Both the position numbers and the translations under genes were made by a program. The notes under the pieces were generated by a model. That model worked only from the letters and a program-made list of their open reading frames with translations, was not told where the DNA came from and did no database searches. Below, piece after piece: positions 5,277 through 7,763 of a DNA stretch of 7,763 nt. Location: NCBI GenBank assembly GCA_904501775.1, contig CAJGCJ010000091.1, forward strand, positions 1 through 7,763. Direction: 5' to 3'. Each line of letters begins with the position of its first letter. The first letter of the stretch is position 1. This DNA is from an uncultured Bacteroidaceae bacterium. Lineage in GTDB: Bacteria > Bacteroidota > Bacteroidia > Bacteroidales > Bacteroidaceae.

Positions 5277-7763
5277 CACCCCCTTGGGTAATCGGAAAGA
5301 GAAACGGCTGCCCTTGCCGGCACAGCTCTCTATATCCATTCGGCATACGGCAAACATCTCGTCAGTCTTACGGTATTTCTCTATTATGCCCTTGCAATTC
5401 ATAAGGCCGAATCCACTGCCCTTTTTGCTTTTCGCATCTGAGTTACGTCCTATTGACGAAGCATCGTACAACTTGTTGTTCAGTATAAGACACTTCTCTT
5501 CGGGAGTCAGTCCGCATCCCGTATCACTCACTGCAAGTTCCACGAAGCCGTCACCCTCTTGTGCCTCAATGCTCACCTCTCCACCTCGCGGAGTAAATTT
5601 GCCGGCATTCTCGGCAAGCGTGTTCAGCATAAACAGTGTCAGAGCCCTGTCGGCCTTCACAACAGCATCACTCTCTTTCACGCTCAACCGTATGCCTTTA
5701 AGGGCAAACGCCTGAGTACTTTTTGAGAGGATATCGAATAATTGTGACACCGGGAAACTCTCAATCTTAAGATTAAACTCGCCACTGCGCATCTTAATCC
5801 AACGCTCGATAATGGCATTATGACGGTCGAGCGACTCGGTCAGTTCCATCAGATAATCGAGCCTACGCTCCTCTGTCGCGCCTATCTCCTTTGCATCCAG
5901 CAGACGATTCGCCTCGTTCAGCATGCGGTTCATATAAGGCGCCATTCCATTCACAACCGACAGCGACACCCTCTTCACAATATTCTCGCGCTTGTGGTCG
6001 GCCAGATATAGCGAATACGAGCTGTACAGATGTTCAAGACGCTGACGCTCATCGCCAATGTCAGCAATGTGCATACCCTCGTCAACAGCCACCGTCACGT
6101 ATGGCAGCAGAATCTGCAACAGCCTGTATTTTGCAGCATCAATGGGCTGCGACGCACTCACACACAGCACCTTTTTATTATCGTCAACCGAAGGCAAAGG
6201 CATCCGGCAGAGATAATTTCCCGTTGTCGAATTCTCTTCGCCATCCACAATTGAAAACAGCGTATCGCCCGAGAAACCGCTCAACGAACCGTTCAGGATA
6301 TCGGACACTGCTTTATATACATCCTCTTTATCCGATATCTCTTGCGGCAGCATCACCATCAGTCGACGGCACACCTTCAATATAACACCCAGCTCTTTGG
6401 TATACTCGGCATTGCGCCTGCTCCAGAAAGCCGAGAGCACAACGAGCAGCACCACCACAGCCACAAGCACCACCACCACAAGCACAAGCCACAGATAGAG
6501 ACGCGAAGCACTATCGGCAGCATTCTGTATTCTGCTGTCAATCTGTTTATTAAGACGCGTCGAGCGCAACAGGTCGAGATAACTGTTACGGTTCATGTCC
6601 GCGACATACTTGTCGCCCAAACCGGCAAAAGCACATCCGGCCTCGCGGCGCACGCTCAAAAGCGGCTCGAATATATTGTATACCGTATCATTCTCAATGC
6701 GTGCACGCTCGGTCTCATCGTCAACAAACGACAGTTCAAACGGCTGCAGCCCCATTGAAGGATAATAACGGCTGTAGTATCCGTTGATATGCCCCATAGC
6801 CTCGTCGAGCAACGACACCGCCGACTCAAAATCGGAGTTATATACAAGCGACGACGCAGCCACCGCCAAGCCCTCAATCATCATATACTCGTCGCCGTAG
6901 CTGCCGAGCGAATCCACAGCCTCAATCGCCAGACGATAAGAGAGTTCATCCAAAGGAGCATTGTATTTATTTACCGCCGAAATGCGTGTCGGCAACGACT
7001 CCACAACCGTTTCGCGCACCGCACCATCGCGCAGCAGCACCGCAAGCATCAATCGGCAGTTGGCAGCAATCCATTGCAGCCCCTCGCGCCCGGCACGCTC
7101 CATCACCGCACATAACGACTCCACCCTGCTTATAGCCGGCACATCCGAAGCATAGTTAAGCATCATTCTTGCATACAGGCGCATAGGAGTGCTTTTCACA
7201 GCATCAAGGTTCTTCTTAAGATACTGCGATGCCCGTTGTGCCTCATCAATCATACCCAAGTTGGAGAAGTAACAGAGCGACACTGCCGACAGCTCAATCT
7301 TGGCAGCAAGGAAACCCTGCATCTCTGCAGGCGACAGCCCTGCCTCTTCTTCGTTTATGCGTGCCACCCTGCGCAGAGCCCTCGAACGGTAGTCGAAGAA
7401 ATCGCGATTAGACGACACCCTGTAGCTCACGGTCATAAGCCCCACATCGGCCACAAGACGCTCAATCTCGTTCCTTGAATTATCAGCCACCTGTGAATAC
7501 AACAGCCTTGCCCCCTCATAATCCATGTTCATAAAGGCAACATAGGCCAACGCATTCTGCGCAGCAAAAGATGTCACATCCTTGCCACCTATGCTATCCC
7601 ATCGCATGGCAACCGCCCTGTAGCGGGGAAGCGACCCGTAACGCAGTTGCAACAACTCATCATACAGCGAAGCATCGTTACCCGACAGCCTGTCGCCGTC
7701 GCAGCTGCACAGCAACAAAGCTGCAACAACTGCAACAACAAAGAATATATATTTCCCGACAAG
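3543..7763 (-). CDS. Giant tandem sensor histidine kinase, two sensor modules in one frame (5' end outside window)
   Basis: The open frame runs from the window edge to TAA at 3543-3545: 1406 codons, numbered here from the edge. The true start lies outside; the edge residues already form a signal peptide (VGKYIFFVVAVVAALLL, then Cys19-Ser-Cys21), so an internal TTG at 7718 is unlikely. Module 1: helical, TPR-like periplasmic region (22-420), membrane helix 422-446, GAF-like region (about 455-580), DHp-like helices in which the H-box histidine is replaced by Val604 (Pro609 kept), and an intact HATPase: N-box NTLAENAGKF with Asn719, G1 DTGCGL from Asp747, G2 GSGFGL at 782-787. Module 2: hydrophobic signal-like segment 830-847, periplasmic region 848-984, membrane helix 985-1005, GAF-like region (about 1035-1159), H-box KHETIYYPSR with His1198, and an eroded HATPase (1290-1406) without a clear N-box or glycine-rich G2. 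I recall Bacteroides kinases with DUF5112 and DUF5113 domains of this type, unverified here. It leads the operon with the regulator 13 bases downstream. Confidence 0.85.
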   Translation of the reverse strand, partial: LVGKYIFFVVAVVAALLLCSCDGDRLSGNDASLYDELLQLRYGSLPRYRAVAMRWDSIGGKDVTSFAAQNALAYVAFMNMDYEGARLLYSQVADNSRNEIERLVADVGLMTVSYRVSSNRDFFDYRSRALRRVARINEEEAGLSPAEMQGFLAAKIELSAVSLCYFSNLGMIDEAQRASQYLKKNLDAVKSTPMRLYARMMLNYASDVPAISRVESLCAVMERAGREGLQWIAANCRLMLAVLLRDGAVRETVVESLPTRISAVNKYNAPLDELSYRLAIEAVDSLGSYGDEYMMIEGLAVAASSLVYNSDFESAVSLLDEAMGHINGYYSRYYPSMGLQPFELSFVDDETERARIENDTVYNIFEPLLSVRREAGCAFAGLGDKYVADMNRNSYLDLLRSTRLNKQIDSRIQNAADSASRLYLWLVLVVVVLVAVVVLLVVLSAFWSRRNAEYTKELGVILKVCRRLMVMLPQEISDKEDVYKAVSDILNGSLSGFSGDTLFSIVDGEENSTTGNYLCRMPLPSVDDNKKVLCVSASQPIDAAKYRLLQILLPYVTVAVDEGMHIADIGDERQRLEHLYSSYSLYLADHKRENIVKRVSLSVVNGMAPYMNRMLNEANRLLDAKEIGATEERRLDYLMELTESLDRHNAIIERWIKMRSGEFNLKIESFPVSQLFDILSKSTQAFALKGIRLSVKESDAVVKADRALTLFMLNTLAENAGKFTPRGGEVSIEAQEGDGFVELAVSDTGCGLTPEEKCLILNNKLYDASSIGRNSDAKSKKGSGFGLMNCKGIIEKYRKTDEMFAVCRMDIESCAGKGSRFSFRLPKGVMRAVSLLMFAITPLTLMATDDGLDAISSLADSVYTNNVRGDYAAALEYSKMAIEEFNGYYCATVGGDDTLNFSGGEMAELGWWRASLYADSLIEDVYFNLLDIRNETAVAALALNRWDVYRYNNSIYTQLYRLVHEDSNLVKHYEQMRSVANYREAAVAICVALLIVLLITSIVMYMRRVLLTRMNTRMLLQVNARLLQVTRGGRDTVPHLAANIAREIFEGTHEYLRVKSVVVFLEYDDNRQLSSVPYDADERTAIFLQEWTKKGEAYLSADGLLRVLPLVSLSSGERCSIGAVQIETGRRLSTHEAATVELLINYAASAAYHSIVRLAQTYRAFDDIEEETMRMKYEENHLHVCNMVMDNCLSMIKHETIYYPSRIRLLIEKLRKNCSDDIHGQTVAIKELLDYYSSVSATLADCASRQLDDMSFKPVKVELPSLVQHIKGYVKRRAVRCGKSVVLESTERSFALHADRVLLEFLLESLCDGMLAYGGDGVLRLDAKAVDGFVCVEMTDTRHHMSVKDLSAMFVPGESDAVELEFLVAKEIIRMHEEYMNCRGCRMEIRDGEDGTVLLFTLPLYR
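5274..5291 (-). other. Module junction with G5 run and latent TGATG overlap
   Basis: The minus strand reads TTACCCAAGGGGGTGATG, translated L-P-K-G-V-M. The five-G run (plus-strand C's at 5279-5283) is a slippery or error-prone homopolymer. With four G's the first module would end L-P-K-G-stop, with the TGA overlapping the ATG of the second module. L-P-K-G after RFSFR is a natural C-terminus for a HATPase domain. The reading as given joins the modules with a single extra residue, Val829. Confidence 0.6.

Noticed and set aside
4605..5291. 228-codon open frame on the plus strand inside the sensor gene
   Set aside because: It is antisense to the module 2 coding region. No promoter or family motif is seen.
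6461..6485. Direct repeat of CCACAAGCAC
   Set aside because: It arises from Val/Leu codons of the membrane helix of module 1. There are only two copies and no further structure.
7716..7718. TTG as the start codon of the sensor
   Set aside because: It would cut into the middle of a signal peptide whose upstream hydrophobic part is in frame to the window edge. The real start is outside.
1..7763. tRNA, rRNA, CRISPR arrays, insertion sequences, attachment sites
   Set aside because: No repeat-spacer pattern, transposase motifs, terminal inverted repeats or tRNA-like folds were seen on either strand.

Overview
The window looks like a chromosomal segment of a Bacteroidales bacterium (Bacteroidetes). 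The grounds are promoter elements of the Bacteroidetes form (TACCTTTG and TATCTTTG, matching TAnnTTTG), A-rich leaders with little Shine-Dalgarno signal, and a very large membrane histidine-kinase-like protein of a kind I associate with Bacteroides and its relatives. Genus cannot be fixed from this sequence.

Left part (1-2054, + strand): the last 44 codons of a YggS-type PLP-binding protein; a 212-base gap with a strong hairpin terminator and two candidate promoters; then a complete 548-residue AMP-forming acyl-CoA ligase, followed by a terminator hairpin that probably serves both this gene and the convergent operon on its right.

Right part (2086-7763, - strand, read from right to left): one signalling operon. 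First comes a giant sensor open at the window edge (at least 1406 residues). It is followed after 13 bases by a response regulator, which overlaps a small polytopic membrane protein resembling a cut-down AbgT-family transporter by 8 bases. The order sensor, regulator, membrane protein and the tight spacing imply co-transcription from a promoter beyond position 7763.

The giant sensor is the most interesting object. It is two complete sensor modules placed head to tail. Module 1 has a signal peptide, a helical periplasmic domain, one membrane helix, a GAF-like region, a DHp-like region without the phospho-accepting histidine, and an intact ATP-binding domain. Module 2 has an internal signal-peptide-like segment, a periplasmic domain, one membrane helix, a GAF-like region, an H-box with a histidine, and an eroded ATP-binding domain. 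The defects are complementary. The two modules meet at a run of five G's. With four G's the reading would give a stop overlapping the second module's ATG (TGATG), that is, two coupled genes instead of one. The window therefore shows either a natural fusion kinase, a recent or programmed frame change, or a one-base sequence error.
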